Notes under the pieces: generated by a model | Told to the model about the DNA's origin: nothing | The model's database searches: none | The model's input: only the letters and a program-made list of their open reading frames with translations | Shown here: positions 33,350 through 46,149 of the stretch, in pieces | Layout of the letters: each line of letters starts with the position of its first letter | Position numbering within the stretch: the stretch's first letter is position 1 | Translations under genes and position numbers: made by a program | Assembly (NCBI GenBank): GCA_963969395.1 | Contig: OZ017804.1 | Location: 21,854,268 to 21,918,267 of the forward strand | Direction: 5' to 3' | Origin: Pseudoscleropodium purum | Lineage: Eukaryota; Streptophyta; Bryopsida; Hypnales; Brachytheciaceae | DNA: 64,000 nucleotides

Positions 33350-36300
33350 TGGCCATTTCTGGAGTCTGGACCCCGGATGTGTATTCCTAGTTCTAGGGTA
33401 CAGGGTGGCTCCCCTCTAAGGGCAGCACAAGCGATTTTGTAGGGTTTCACACACTAACAAAGCCCTGTGACTTAAAATCTACATGGTTAACTTTGTAATA
33501 TGTTGTGCATCTATATGCAAATTCACAAGAATTGAAAATCTTCTTTTAGAAGTTTGAAAGAGAGAACTCCACCTTTTGAAAAGGCTACATCATAAGAAAG
33601 AAAAGAGACCATAACTTTTGTTTTGAAATGCACCTAGAAATGTATGATGCAATACAAATAGTGCTTTTTGCAGCTTCTTTACAAAATGACAAGAAATAAG
33701 AGTTTTTACAAGTTGAAAAGAAGACGTATGTACACTAATATTTCAAGGTTTAGTATTTGAAAATGGAATGTTTTCCAAGTGTTGTCCAATACACAAGTCT
33801 CTACACAAGTCTTTGTCCATGAATTAAAAAAAAATTTAATGTATCTTTTTTAAATTGATAAGTTCAAATTCAAAATTCAAATCTCAATGCTAAGATAATA
33901 TTAAAAATAAAAAAATTAGTTTTGAATATACTAAATGATTTTATTCTATAATAATCTAAAGAGCTTAGTTTCCAACCTTTTTATGTACTTACTTTTGAAT
34001 GTGCTTCCAATGGTAGAGATTTCAAGTTTAGGTTATAAAACAGGGTTGTGTTAAAGCCATTGAAGATGGCTTTAGAATATACAACTTATTTTCAACAATA
34101 ATCCCATTTGTTTATAAGGGTGATCAATGGGGGTGTACGTGTAGAAGGTGCTAGAACATGTTGGAAACAAGGTTTTCAACAAAATCTAGATGATGTTTTT
34201 TGTTGAAGCCAACATATTTTTTTTTCCAGTGATATGATATGGTTAGCAACTTCATTATTGTGTGACAAATAATACATTAACACCTAATGAAGTTGCAAAA
34301 ATCTATTTATGGGTTTGCACTTTTCAAAAATAGATTTTTCTATTTATCAAAAACAATTCAAACTATATTCCTTAATTTTACTAATTCCAAACTTGATGAG
34401 AAATTAGCAAAAAATAGTGCAATCTTCATTATTTCTATTCCCTCACTAGATAAAATTATTCCCAGCCACCATTTCTCAACTAGCATGTGCTAAAACAATT
34501 AAGGTCATGAAAATTCAAACTTAGGCACTCCATTTGGCAATAAAAAAATGGTTTTGCTCTAGTCACATTTTCAAATTTTAATTTGATAGTGTTCAACAAA
34601 ACCATCTATAAAGAAATAAATGGCCTGTTGACCACAACATCTAGGACTTCACTTGTTATAGTAGAAATGTAGAGTGTTTTTGGGTTGTGACATTCAATAG
34701 TTGGAATCAATTCAAATTTCCATTTTTCTCAGGAACAATGAAAGTAGAAAAAAGCTAGGAAGCTTGCTTATTTGATTCTACAAGCTACCTCGACAAAGCT
34801 TTTGTAAATCTTTGTTTGTTACATGAGCATAGTTAAGATTCCTTTGTTAGGACTTTGTGGAGGGTTGTCTTTTGGGTGGATAGTGAGAAATCATGTTTTC
34901 AAACAATTAATTTAATTTAGTGAATTTTTTATTACCCCTCTATTCCCTACTAGAACATAATTTAAAAAAATTTCCAACTCAAACCTAAACCCAAACTTAC
35001 ATTCAACCCAAACCTATTGTGAGTGTTCGGAACTCCACCTTTTAAGTTCTAATGTATACAATCAGGTTTTATTATTATTGGTTCAATTCTATAGGTGAGT
35101 GGTTTGTAGTAAATAAGCTACCTTCCAAGCAATGGAGCTTTTTTACTAAATCCTATTATGATTTTAAGTTGGTAGATTTGGATGAAGACGGAAAACTATA
35201 GTTCCTACTCCTATTCTATAATTGATTTTGACTATGGATATTTGATCTAATTTCTATCTTTAAAGCCTTCAAGTGTATTCTTAAGCTCCTACTTCTTCCT
35301 CATTTCGAGATTTTCATAAGGCCTTATTAGTAAAATTTTTTAATTCCTTGTCTTTTATTCTACCATACTTTTTCAAAGTAAGTTCTTTTGATTTTACGGT
35401 TAACCTAACTAGTAGTCAACTTATTCTTGAGGTTTTCAATTTATTTAAATGAAAGTCAATTCTCTCATTCAAAGTTCATAGTAAAAATCAATGGTAATTT
35501 TTTGACCGTTAATTGGCTTGTCTAATGTACCAATTATTTTTTCACTTGTTCCCTTGAAATTATTTTATTGCATTTGCTTCTGACTTTTATTAAATAAAGA
35601 AAATTCTATGGTTCTTCAATGCTTAATTTGATCTTGTTAATAAATTTTGATCACCATGAGGAGTTAAAATTTATAAACTAAATTCTATTCTATCCTTTGT
35701 AATTCAGATTTTTCATCCAAAATTAATTAAATTTCATCCAAGCATAACTTTTGCAATTTTTGTCACGCTTGGAAGTATAATATAGTTTTGGAATGCTAGG
35801 GAAGTTTTCTATATTATTCTAAATCCTAAAATTACCTTTTTTTAATGATATTAAGGGTTGACTCTACTTTATTCCTATGGTCCTAATTGTTAATTGAAAT
35901 TAAGAATTAAAGGGAAAATCAAAACCCCGTTAGCAGTTGGAGATTAAGCACTCATCTTGACATCATCAATTGATTCATGCTCCAATTGTATTGTGAAATC
36001 CATTCCTTGGTTTTGTGCATTTTTCATTCCTCCTTATTTTTTATTCTTGCTATTTGTACTTGAGATGGTCAAGTTTTCTTCTCCAAACTTCCTTACTTGT
36101 TCCAAGTAAAATTTTTTATATGATTTTTTCCATTTAATTTTTAATTTTTTCCTTTTCTTTTGAAAGACTCTAATTTTCTACATCAAATCTTTGAAAATCC
36201 TAACCTTTTAAAAGTATTTGCTAACATATTCAAAGTCAAATTTGCTCCAACTAATCCCTCCTAACCTTTTTCTAATTTAGCTAATCTCTAGGAACTCCAT

Positions 36301-37588
36301 CAAGTCAATAGATTCTCCCTTTCATTTTTTATTGTTTGACTTCTAACAATTCTAAACTATGGCTATCAAAGTCAAAATCAACTTTTAAACTATGGTCAAT
36401 GAAATACTTTTAGCTTTAATATTTCAACCAAATCCCTATCCACTACTCCAACATCTATAAGACCAAACCTCAAATGTGTGTATGTAAATTATTTTGCATT
36501 TGTGTTTGAGGCTTGAAGAACTTGTGCACAGATTGAGTGTTAACTCCCAGCAATTGAAATTTGGGTTAAACTTTAGAAATCCTTTCACTAGAGAATTATT
36601 TTTCTATATGTTTTACTCAATATTATAACAATAATGTATTTTGGAATTTCTAATTTATTAAGGGTTCTATTAGGAGATGACGATGCTCCAATGATAGGCA
36701 TTGTAGCGTGCTTCTGGAAAATGCAATGAAGCAAAATTAGGGAACAGAAACTTATTATACAGTAGTCACCAGTACTTTACAAGCAAGCACATGGATGTAA
36801 ATGGCATACATTGAGCTTGTGTTGAGCTTCCTGAGTAGATTCACAACTTCGGAAAGTAAAATTGGGCATTGTCCCTATTCTTTTGTAAAATTCAAAACTC
36901 ATGGTTGGAAAGATTGGTAAAGTGTGAGCATTTGAAATTTAGTCACCATGGAATTTACAAGAGCTCCATGGTTGATGATTGTCTCAGACCTCAACAAATA
37001 CCACCATGTGTATTCTTTCCTTCCCTTTGTTTGGTTGCTCTTAAATTCATTGCTAATACATTTGTTTTGGCGGAAATTCCACTATGAGGTTACTTGTTTT
37101 GTGTGACTGTTTTGATCTCCACCCTTGAGGCCAAATATACACAACCACGTTTTGGGAAACTAATTCTATGAGTGAATTTGGTCTATAACAACAAGCTGCC
37201 TTCCAAGCAATGGAACTTTTTACTAAAATCTTATTGATGATCCTAGTGTTGAATAACTCAAGGAAAAAAATTGGAAAAGAATTTTGGGGAGTTTAGGCCA
37301 CTTAAGTTGGTACTTTGATTTAAAAGGTTTTCTAAGGAGAGGAAAATTTTCCTAGGCTAAGTTAAAGAGTTTTTTGCATTCTTTCTAATGGAATAAAAAT
37401 ATGGAAATTCTACCATCATTCCTAAAAGATAATTAAGGATGAAATTTGGCAATTCCTTCTAGTTGAAACTTCATCTGTCATTTTCTAATGTTCAAGCTAT
37501 CGAATTTATGTTTGGATTTTTGCGTAATTTCTTATTTTTGATTTTCTAGCTAAGTTTGAAATTTGAAACATTTTGGATGACCTAAACT
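33350..37588. other. AT-rich intergenic DNA, nothing recognisable
   Basis: Only short frames of low-complexity composition; no domains or tandem arrays seen. Confidence 0.6.
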
Positions 37589-38548
37589 ATGGTTCCTCTA
37601 ACTTCGATTTTTCTACCTTCTATCCAAGCTTGGTATTTCATCAGCAAATTTCCTAGCTTGACAATAAGTGATGAGTTGCTAGAAGGTTGCCAAATGTCCT
37701 GGAATTACTTTGCATCTAGACACAAAAAAGGAGAAGTAGACAAGGTAGGTACACTTTTAAAGCGAGAGCTATACAAGGAGCAAATAAAACCAAATGGGTG
37801 ATAGTTTCCAAATGCTTTTGAAGTGGTTTGGTTTTTTTAGGACGAGAGTAACAAATTCCATGCAGGGTGATTTGGTGAATGCCGAAAAATCACCAAGTTC
37901 TTTTGGAGATCAAAGAAGGTGCCATCAACAAAGTAGACAGCTTTGAGGTGGAAACCATTGTTAGGAATAGAGGCATGTACTAGTGTTGTTCCTTATCATC
38001 AAAGGATCTCACTTTAACCCAATTTCGGCAACTTATCCAATTTTGTATAGCATGTCTTGATCCGAATTTGAATTCTCCTTGTCACTCAAAGTTACATGTG
38101 TCTGATTGGACACTACAAAGAATATGCCCAAAGTCCAAAAGCAATGCACATCTACAATCTGAGGAGGAAGTGGATGATAGTGAGGCTAAATTGGAAAGCA
38201 ACATAATAGAACACCTCGTGCGAGTTGGCTTCAACATTGCAGTATGTGTCGATAGTGAAAATGGTGAAACTTTCTAGGTGATGCTAGTGACAAAGGGGGA
38301 GCATGAGAACACTTCAGCCTTCACAGATGACTTCGGTAATGATTTTGTACTTGGTGGATTGTTGATTCAAGGCTACTAGTGTGAACAATACCAACCTCAT
38401 AATAGAACCTATGTATTAAGGGATGATAGGCCATTTGCATATGTCCATAGTCATACGGTATTGCTTTCAGATTTTCGCATGCCTCCCACAGTCCATTTTG
38501 GATTTAGGGGAGTTGTGCTAGTTATGAATTACGGGTGTCAATCCTAGA
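37589..38548 (+). pseudogene. Decayed unknown ORF, probably transposon-derived
   Basis: A single plus-strand frame is readable from about 37,985 to 38,548, interrupted by TAG at 38,275-38,277 and again near 38,380. The piece between the stops contains VMLVTKGEHENTSAF and GNDFVLGGLLIQGY, and after the second stop RTYVLRDDRPFAYVHSH and a basic-hydrophobic end. Both stops fit loss of a tryptophan codon (TGG to TAG). A further piece at 37,589-37,801 (ELLEGCQMSWNYFASRHKKG) may be upstream coding sequence in another frame. The composition suggests a C-terminal domain of a transposon-encoded protein, but I cannot name the family. Confidence 0.5.
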
Positions 38549-38756
38549 CTCTATTACTGCTTCTCTTTTGGACGCAAAGGCTAGAGGGTTTTAGAGGCAC
38601 TTGCAAGTGTGTTTCTAACCTCATTGTATTTTGTTTATATTATTGGTAGTTCGTGGAATATATATGTTTGCATTTTAAGTTAAAGAATGTAGAGTAATTA
38701 GGAAACCTAACTAGTAGACAAGTTCTGTGAAAACTTGTAGGCTTTGCCTATGAGAT

Positions 38757-39076
38757 TGTTACAAGGTTGAGGGTATAGTTGGAGTAATTCTCAAGAAAAA
38801 TACTACAATTATTATTGTGAATAGAACAACAAGGTAATATATTTCAATGAAGAGGATTACAAAAGCAAACATGAGAAAGGGGTATTAAACCCAAGCAAGG
38901 GGCTGCCCTCTTATACTACTCTATTGGCTTGGCTACAAACAACTTTTATTTTAGTCAGCCTATATATAGAATTCCTACAAGTAATTATAGACTTAACAAG
39001 GAGTTCCTACAAGTAATCTTTTACTTAACCCAAGTCTTTCAACACAAACCTAACACATTAGTCAAGTCCTTCAACA
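38757..39076 (-). repeat. Copia 3' LTR
   Basis: Sense-strand start TGTTGAAGGACTTGAC just after the purine tract GTGGGAG; the other end is TGTTACAAGG on the plus strand (TG...CA ends). A sense TATATATAGG box lies at about 38,968. About 320 bp; no second LTR is available for comparison, so the outer boundary is inferred. Confidence 0.75.
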
Positions 39077-40797
39077 CTCCCACTTTGTTTGTTGCCAAAC
39101 AATTGTAAGCCCATCTGCTTTCGAAGACCTTCATGTCGAGGATTTGCAAGTGCCTTCGTGAGCACATCAGCCACCATGCGATCTGCAGGAATATACTTCA
39201 ATTCAATCATATCACTCTCAACCTTCTCACGAATGAAATGGTATTGAATGTCAATGTGCTTGCTTTGAGAGTAGTGAATTGGATTCTTCACCAAAGCAAT
39301 CGTGCCTTGATTGTCATACATAATAGGTGTGCTCTTCTCTTGTTCAAATCCAACGTCACTCATGAGTTGCCTTAGCCATAATGCCTCCCTTGTACATTGA
39401 CTAATGGCCATGTACTCCGCCTCAGTAGTAGACAATGCAACGGTGGATTGTTTCTTGGAGTTCCACGAGATTGCACCATCTCCAAGCATAAACACATAGC
39501 CCATTGTCGACCTCCTATCACTTGCATCTCCAGCCCAATCTGCATCACAATAGCCCTTCAATATAAGTTTTTTGCCTCCAAGAACCAATTTTGCCTCCAA
39601 CGTACCTTGGAGGTACTGCATGATTCTTTTGACCGCCGTCCAATGCATTGGACCACTCTTAGCCATATGTTGGCTCACCACACTCATTGGAAATGCAAGG
39701 TCAGCCCTCGTGGCCACCATGGCATACATCAAGCTTCCCACCACTTCTTTGTATGGCACATCTTGCATTTCCGCCTTCACACCTTCATACTCTTCATCCT
39801 TGAGCTTCACCATCTTAGACTTGACATCAAGCGGTGTGCCAATGGGTTTGCAATCCTCCATATTGAAGCGTTTCAATACCTCCTCAATATACTTGTGTTG
39901 ACTCATGGTTATGGTGCGGTCAACCCTTTGCCTTTGAAACTCCACCCCAAGGCAATAGTGTAGTTCACCAAGATCACTCATGTCATATTTGCTCTTCAAC
40001 ATTGCCTTGACTTCCACCATTTTGCTCATGGTGTTGGTCATAATGATCAAATCATCAACATAGACAATGACAATCACCAAATGCTTCCTTATTTGCTTGA
40101 TGTAGAGAGAGTGGTCCGCATGGCTCCTTACAAAACCCTCTCTTGCAAATAATGCATCAATGTCCATGTACCACGCTCTTCCCGATTGTCTCAACCCATA
40201 GATGGCCTTCTTGAGCTTACACTTGAGGTGTTCATGACCTTCTTGGACAAAGCCTTTGGGTTGGTCCATGTAGATGATCACATCAAGGTTTGGATTGAGA
40301 AAGGCCGTGACGACATCCATTTGATGCATCTCCAAGTCCATGGCTGCTCCTATGGTAGCCTTACATCGAATAGTGCAAAATTTGGCCACGGGAGCAAAGG
40401 TCTCATTGAAATCCACTCCTTCCACTTGTGAATAACCCTTAGCCACCAACCTAGCCTTGTAGCGCACAATGTTGCCCAATGCATCTCTCTTGGTGCAAAA
40501 CACCCACTTGCATCCAATACTAGTACGATTATGAGGAAGAGGGGAGAGTTTCCAAGTACCTTTGGTCATAAGTTAGGCATACTCTTCTTGCATGGCTTTC
40601 TCCCACTTGCTTGCATCCGCACTCTTCATAGCGTCACCAAAGTTGCATGGATCTCTTGCATATGCCACATTTGCATGCTCCTCTTGCTCTTGAGTGAAGA
40701 TGTGGTTCTTCCACCATTCTCCAGGCGGCCTACGCTCCCTTGTAGGGTACCTTGGCTCCTTGGAAGCATCTTCTTCTTCATCTTCACTTGGCGCCAA
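39058..40797 (-). pseudogene. Copia pol, reverse transcriptase and RNase H part
   Basis: The sense frame starts in the linker upstream of RT (PRYPTRERRPPGEWW), has one TAA stop at 40,570-40,572, and then runs open through the whole RT (GCKWVFCTKRD, YVDDLIIM catalytic motif) and RNase H (YCDADWAGD, STTEAEYMAI, DNQGTIALVKNP) to a stop at 39,058 inside the LTR edge. RT and RNase H catalytic residues look intact, so decay is mild. A neighbouring frameshift near 40,830 separates it from the integrase part. Confidence 0.92.
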
Positions 40798-42327
40798 ACT
40801 CGGAGATGGATTTGTCTTCTCTTCAGGTGAGGTGGTGTCTCATCATCCTTGGGCAAAGCTTCCATACTTGGGGATTTGTCCACCTCAAGCGTCGTAGTCT
40901 CATTGCTCCCACTTGGACACATCTCCAAAGCATCGCTTACCTCTAGCTTGTCTTCCATGAAGGTAACGTCTCGACTTTTGATGATCTTCTTTGTTTCCAA
41001 GCACATCAACCTATAGGCCTTGGAGCCTTCCCAATAGCCCAAGAGCAAGCATTTGATGCCCTTTGCATCAAGCTTGGTGCGCTTAGGACTCAAATCCAAG
41101 GCGTATGCAATGCATCCAAAGATTTGCATATGCCCAATGTTTGGCCTCTTTCCACTCCATGCTTGTTGTGGTGTCATAGAAGCTACCGCCCTTGAGGGGC
41201 ATCTATTTCGTGTGTAGATCGCATTTGATATAGCCTCTGTCCAAAGATCAAATTTGAGGCCTTGGGCATGCAACATGGCACGAGCCATCTCCATAAGTGT
41301 GCGGTTGGCACGCTCTGCCACACCATTTTGTTGTGGAGTATAAGGGGCTGAGGTTTGGTGTTGAATGCCATGCTCTCTCATAAAAGCCTCAAAGGCCTTG
41401 GACATGTACTCCCCTCCATTATCCAATCTCAACACCTTCACCTTGTGCCCCGATTCGTTCTCTACAAGTGCCTTCCATGCCTTGAACCGCTCAAACACAT
41501 CACTCTTGCATTTAAGCATGAACATCCATATCTTCCTTGAAAAATCATCAATGAAGGTTAAAAAATACCTTGCACCACCCATGGAAGTGGTCTTCATAGG
41601 GCCACACACATCCGAGTGCACAATCTCCAACACCTTGGTTGCTCCCATCCCTCCATCCGATGGAAATGATTGCCTCGCTTGCTTGCCTTGAATACAAGCC
41701 TCGCACTTCAAATCACAAGAGCCTTTCATCACTTGCATGCCTCCCACCATGCTTTGAAGATTCTTCACACTCTTCTCATTGAGGTGGCCCAATCTCTTGT
41801 GCCAAAGCTCCAAAGATTGTTGATGAGATGCTCCTTGTGCCAAACACGCCATGCTTGTACCATTCACCGATTTGAACCTCAACTGATACAAGTTGCCCTC
41901 TCTTGGTGCCGTCACGATCATCTCTCCAATGGGTGCACACAAAACACAACCTTGGTTGTTGAATTGCACCTTCAAATTTTGTGACACCAATTTGCTCACC
42001 GAGAGCAAATTTGCATACAACTTGGGCACATGTAAAGCACCTTGGATGCGAATTGTCCTCAATTTGCCCTTCACCTCTACCTCCACCACAATGCAACCCA
42101 TGCCAATTGCATCCACTACGCCATGGTCACCCAAATACACCGTGCGGTTGCTAATAGGCTCATACGTGAGGAATGCTTGTTTGTGTGGAGTCATGTGTTG
42201 TGTTGCACCGGAGTCAATGATCCACTTGAACATGTCGGTGTTGTCATATCCATCATTGGTTGCAAACGCAAAGTCTTCCTCCACCTCCTTCACACTAGCC
42301 TTATTTGCACTCTCCTTCTTGGGCAAC
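40798..42327 (-). pseudogene. Copia pol, protease and integrase part
   Basis: Sense order: aspartic protease active site (WIIDSGATQHM), GAG-pre-integrase HHCC zinc finger (LWHKRLGHL then CEACIQGKQ), integrase core with all three acidic residues (IVHSDVCGP, LRLDNGGEY, NGVAERANRT) and the copia C-terminal GKR-type region (FGCIAYA...LDAKGIKCLLLGY). The frame shifts by one near 40,830. It is truncated at its N-terminus directly against 42,328. There is no start codon in this remnant. Confidence 0.92.
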
Positions 42328-42992
42328 TGTCGCAGCTTAGAATTTTGATTTTCTTAGTATACACCAAAATAGGAACGGAAACTAGTCATTAGCTAACCGG
42401 ATCCGATTAGGTGGGAAAGGAAAACTCAGAATTAGCACGGAACGTGAAGTAGTGGGCTTCTTAGATCCAATCCGGTCAGGAGTAACTAAACGACGGGAAC
42501 GAAATGTAACACGGATTAGGTCTAGGACCGGATGATGATGATGAACCGGATTATGATGGTAACCCGGATTCATGATGACAAACCGGAAAGGGTCCAGGGA
42601 CTATAAAAGGAGGAGCTTTCACTGTTGCACCCCCTTTTAGAAACTCGACCTTGAGCGTGCGCGGTTGAGTTTTTGTCGTTTGTGCGTCTGAGCGTTTGTG
42701 TTTTGTCTGTTCTGCTTCCGGTTGAGATCGGAGAGAGGAAGTGAGGAACGGGACGTGCGGCTAGGAGAGAGTGAGGTAGATGTGAGTGGGAATGCCTCAG
42801 CTACGTAGGTCGAGGCAAGCGAGTCCCTCTGGAGGCGAGGTGAAGCTCCGGAAAGTCATTCCGGTTATTCCCTCCACAGAGCCGGAAAAGGCTGAACTCA
42901 TGGATGATCTCAGATCCATGGGTTGCGTAGGGTTTGCCGAGAAACCTTGGGGTTTTAGGGAGGAGAGAATGGTCAAGGAGCTCCTCGGAAAG
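42328..42992 (+). mobile_element. Second copy of the unclassified mobile unit, truncated
   Basis: Starts TGTCGCAGCTTAGAATTTTG, matching 23,028 onward at high identity for 665 bp, including the TATA box (about 42,603) and the first 67 codons of the ORF (ATG 42,792). It ends abruptly after GGAAAG at 42,992, where copy 1 continues CTGTCC and this copy goes straight into TTTAGGG repeats. It sits inside the copia element, so the nested order is copia, then unit, then break. Confidence 0.92.
42792..42992 (+). pseudogene. 5' fragment of the mobile-unit ORF
   Basis: 67 codons matching the N-terminus of the intact copy (PLRRSRQ-type start becomes PQLRRSRQ), including GFAEKPWGFRE and RMVKELLGK. The frame then reads into telomere repeat and stops. 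Non-functional. Confidence 0.9.
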
Positions 42993-43176
42993 TTTAGGGT
43001 TTAGGGTTTAGGGTTTAGGGTTTAGGGTTTAGGGTTTTGGGTTTAGGGTTTAGGGTTTAGTGTTTAGTGTTTAGTGTTTAGTGTTTAGTGTTTAGGGTTT
43101 AGGGTTTAGGGTTTAGGGTTTAGGGTTTAGGGTTTAGGGTTTAGGGTTTAGGGTTTAGGGTTTAGGGTTTAGGGTT
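42993..43176 (+). repeat. Interstitial telomere repeat (TTTAGGG)n
   Basis: About 26 units in the same orientation as the terminal array. A run of five TTTAGTG variants occurs at about 43,056-43,090 and one TTTTGGG near 43,034; the rest are perfect. The left edge abuts the truncated transposon without spacer; the right edge passes into unrelated DNA (GGGTTACAGGAGCG). Confidence 0.97.
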
Positions 43177-45345
43177 ACAGGAGCGTCCCATAGAGAAAAT
43201 AAGTTCTTTGATTCCTATGCTTTAGTTGATGTAAGTATATGGTTGGAATCACAATTCAATAGGGATCAAATCTGTGTAAAGCTTTTTCAAAAATTGTATG
43301 TTATGTGAAAGCCCTAAATTGCCCTAATTTGGATCTTGGATGCCCTATTTTGGATCTTAACGACTATTACATGTTGCTGTGACTTGAAATGAAGTTTTTT
43401 CATAACCGAGGCCTTTGAAATTGCAATGGTTGACTCTTCTACCAATCTAACATTGAATCACAGCTAAAGCCATTTGACCTTGGCTTGTATCTATAAATGA
43501 AATGCATAGTGAATGACATGGAAATTGAATTGGTTCATAAAATCTATAAGGAAGCTAGTTATTCATTAAGTAATAGATTACAACTTAGAATACTTCCTAG
43601 TTGGCAGTGGAAGAAGATTTACCTGACTCTTGGGTTAGGATTCCAATCAATTTCGAACATCAAACTTTGTTATTCCTCCTGCAATCCACGGCTCCTGAAG
43701 ACAATGTAGACAGTGCTCTTCCAACCCACAGTACTTGGAGACAGTATACATGGTGTTTGTCCAACCCACAGCACCTAGAGACAATGTGGACAGTGCTCCT
43801 CCAACCCACAGCACCTAGAGACAGTGTAGACGGTGCTCTTCCAACCCATAGTACCTGGAGACAGTGTACAGGGGAGAAATGTCACATGGATTCAAAGAGA
43901 GCATATATTGACTTCAACATTACTTTCATTACATGGATGATTGGTTATTTTGACTACGGAAGTTAAGATATGCAAATGTCATATTGTTCAATTAAACCGG
44001 ATAGTAGAAGTATACTGATTAGCTTATAAACCGTAAACCCAAATAGCCAAGTCTAGTACCTGTGGTATAAAATCACATGCAGTGCAAGGTCCCAATTCAA
44101 GATCCAGTGCAAGTAGTTTTGATTTAAGATCAACACGACCTCCATGGTCCAGCCCATTGACTAGGTTCTTCAGGACCTGTACATACCAGGGGCTTCAAAT
44201 TAAAACCCAAGCTAGTCAAAATATCACAATAAGCTTGGGGATTTCAAATAAAAATCAAAGCGAGTCAAAGGAGTACAGTAAGGACTTTACAAAGCATAAT
44301 AGTGAGTTATGACATGGTTCAGGCCTCGCACCTTTTTACCCACCCTTAGATTAGCATAGCGTCTTCGATTGAAATTTGAACCTAAAACCACAGAAATATT
44401 TTTTTATGAGTGGCATGGGAAAAAATACACTCTAAAGAGGCCATCTTTATTGTCTAGACTACCCCCAAAATAGATCCTAACCTACAACGAGAAACATGGA
44501 TTTTGACCCTAAACCACAAAAGAAGATTAAGTATGTACAGCAACCCTAAAAAATTGAATTCCCAACTACATTGACCAGCTTGAATGTGCATGGAATCCAA
44601 AATCCTCTCTACTGGAGTGAAATGAATGCCATTTACAAAACTTGACAGTGATATTAGAAACTTGAACCCTAAACCAAATTTGAAAATTGACTACAGATTG
44701 AAATTTTGTTGCCAAAGCGAAGACATACAAATGAAATACTAGTAAATCCTTTAAAAATAATGCACTTGGAAATGAACACATGCCATGAACCTACCTATGC
44801 CCATTGGAGTAAAAGATCAAAAAAGAAAATCACACCACTCCAAGGGGCATGGTACTCGCCTTGAAAACATTTCCATGTGCAAGAAGTCTCGGTTTAGGAA
44901 TTCTTACCTAGGCAGTGAAACATAGAAACTAGATTTTGGGTTCAAGTCAATCGAAGTCCTTATATAAATTGGCATCATCTCCTCCAACATTTCCGGTGTA
45001 TTTGTAACGATTGTCTTCCACACAGGAAGCAATGCCTAACTGTGCACACACAATGCAGAATTGTAAGAATAAGAACTTTGAGGTTTAGGGTGCATTGCAC
45101 ATATACTAATACAAATCAAACATCGTACAAAAGAATGTAGGAGTGATAGCTTGCAAGAGTGAAACGCAACAGCAAGTCTAGTGGTTCACCTGTCGAACAA
45201 CAAAGCTAACGTCGAACTACACCATATAGATTGTAGCCAAAACCTCATTCCAACACTTTGCACCTAAATTATTAACAATGGCTCTACCATGAGCCTCAGT
45301 GTTGGCACCTTGGTCCTTGATTTGGAAACCACAATTCCTAGGGTA
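43177..45345. other. Subtelomeric spacer with a minisatellite and unassigned minus-strand frames
   Basis: Apart from the 40-bp array, no gene is recognised. On the minus strand two exon-like stretches look coding: one near 45,340-45,240 (GANTEAHGRAIVNNLGAK) and one after a TGTGCACAG acceptor near 45,040 (reading to LYKDFD-stop at about 44,953). They could belong to a decayed gene but I cannot assign it. Confidence 0.45.
43688..43876 (+). repeat. 40-bp minisatellite, ~4.7 copies
   Basis: Unit of the form CCCACAGCACCTAGAGACA followed by nTGTnnACnGTGCTCnTCCAA; five diverged starts at about 40-bp spacing. Confidence 0.9.
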
Positions 45346-46023
45346 GCATCATAGAAAGGCTTAAACTGTCCCAACCAAAACTTCCAAATCACAAAGTTGT
45401 AGGGGAAACTAAGGATTCCTACCGCAGCATCACATAAAGGCTACAACTGTCCCAACAAAAACTTCCAAATCACACCACTGCAGAGGAAACCAAGAGGCGC
45501 TACATGTATATCCTTCTATTGCAATTTCCCGAACTTCTCCCTGCCTATCTCCCTCTCCTCGGACCTTGAACTCTTCAACTGAAGCTTTCCACAGCGCACT
45601 CCTTCACCCTGGAACTCATACTTCCTGCCTGCATTGAATTCCAAACCTTGATTTCCACCACAACATCATCAGAAGGCTCCAACTTTCCCAACAAAAACTC
45701 CCAAATCAAAATGCTGCAGAGGAAACCGAGGAGCGCGCGAGAGTTGCAATGCGACGCCGGCGCTACATGTATATCCTTCTATTGCAATTTCCCGAACTTC
45801 TCCCTGCCTGTCTCCCTCTCCTCGCACCCTGAACTCTTCAACTGAAGCTTTCCACAGCGCACTCCTTCACCCTGGAACGCATACTTCCTGCCTGCATTGA
45901 ATTCCAAACCTTGATTTCCACCACAACATCGTCGGAAGGCTCCAACTTTCCCAACAAAAACTTCCAAATCAAAATGCTGTAGAGGAAACCGAGGAGCGCG
46001 CGAGAGTTGCAATGCGACGCCGG
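45346..46023 (-). repeat. Segmental tandem duplication (two 263-bp copies plus two older partial copies)
   Basis: 45,498-45,760 and 45,761-46,023 are near-identical. Two shorter, older relatives (about 80-bp step) precede them at 45,346-45,425 and 45,426-45,497, all sharing an ATTTGGAAGTTTTTGTTGGG-type core (minus strand). On the minus strand the region can be read as a basic, Arg/Ser-containing N-terminal-like sequence (ALQLSRAPRFPLQHF), possibly a duplicated first exon of a plastid-targeted protein, but no downstream domain supports this. Confidence 0.75.
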
Positions 46024-46149
46024 CGCGAAGGTAAGCTTTGCTTGGTGGTCCGTGACAACCGGACTTGCCATAGCTGGCCCCCAAAAAACTCCGGAAATAT
46101 CGTGGGTTTCCCCGGATAATACTACGTCACAAATTATTCGCACTGCGTG

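Larger units (their letters stand above)
38757..42327 (-). mobile_element. Ty1/copia LTR retrotransposon, 5' part lost
   Basis: Minus-strand element with its 3' LTR at the left (38,757-39,076), a purine tract (AAAGTGGGAG, about 39,077-39,088), then pol read leftward. The 5' LTR, gag and zinc knuckle are missing: the element stops at 42,327 where the second copy of the unclassified unit starts. GAGAT (38,752-38,756) is the only flank of the target duplication still present. Confidence 0.93.
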
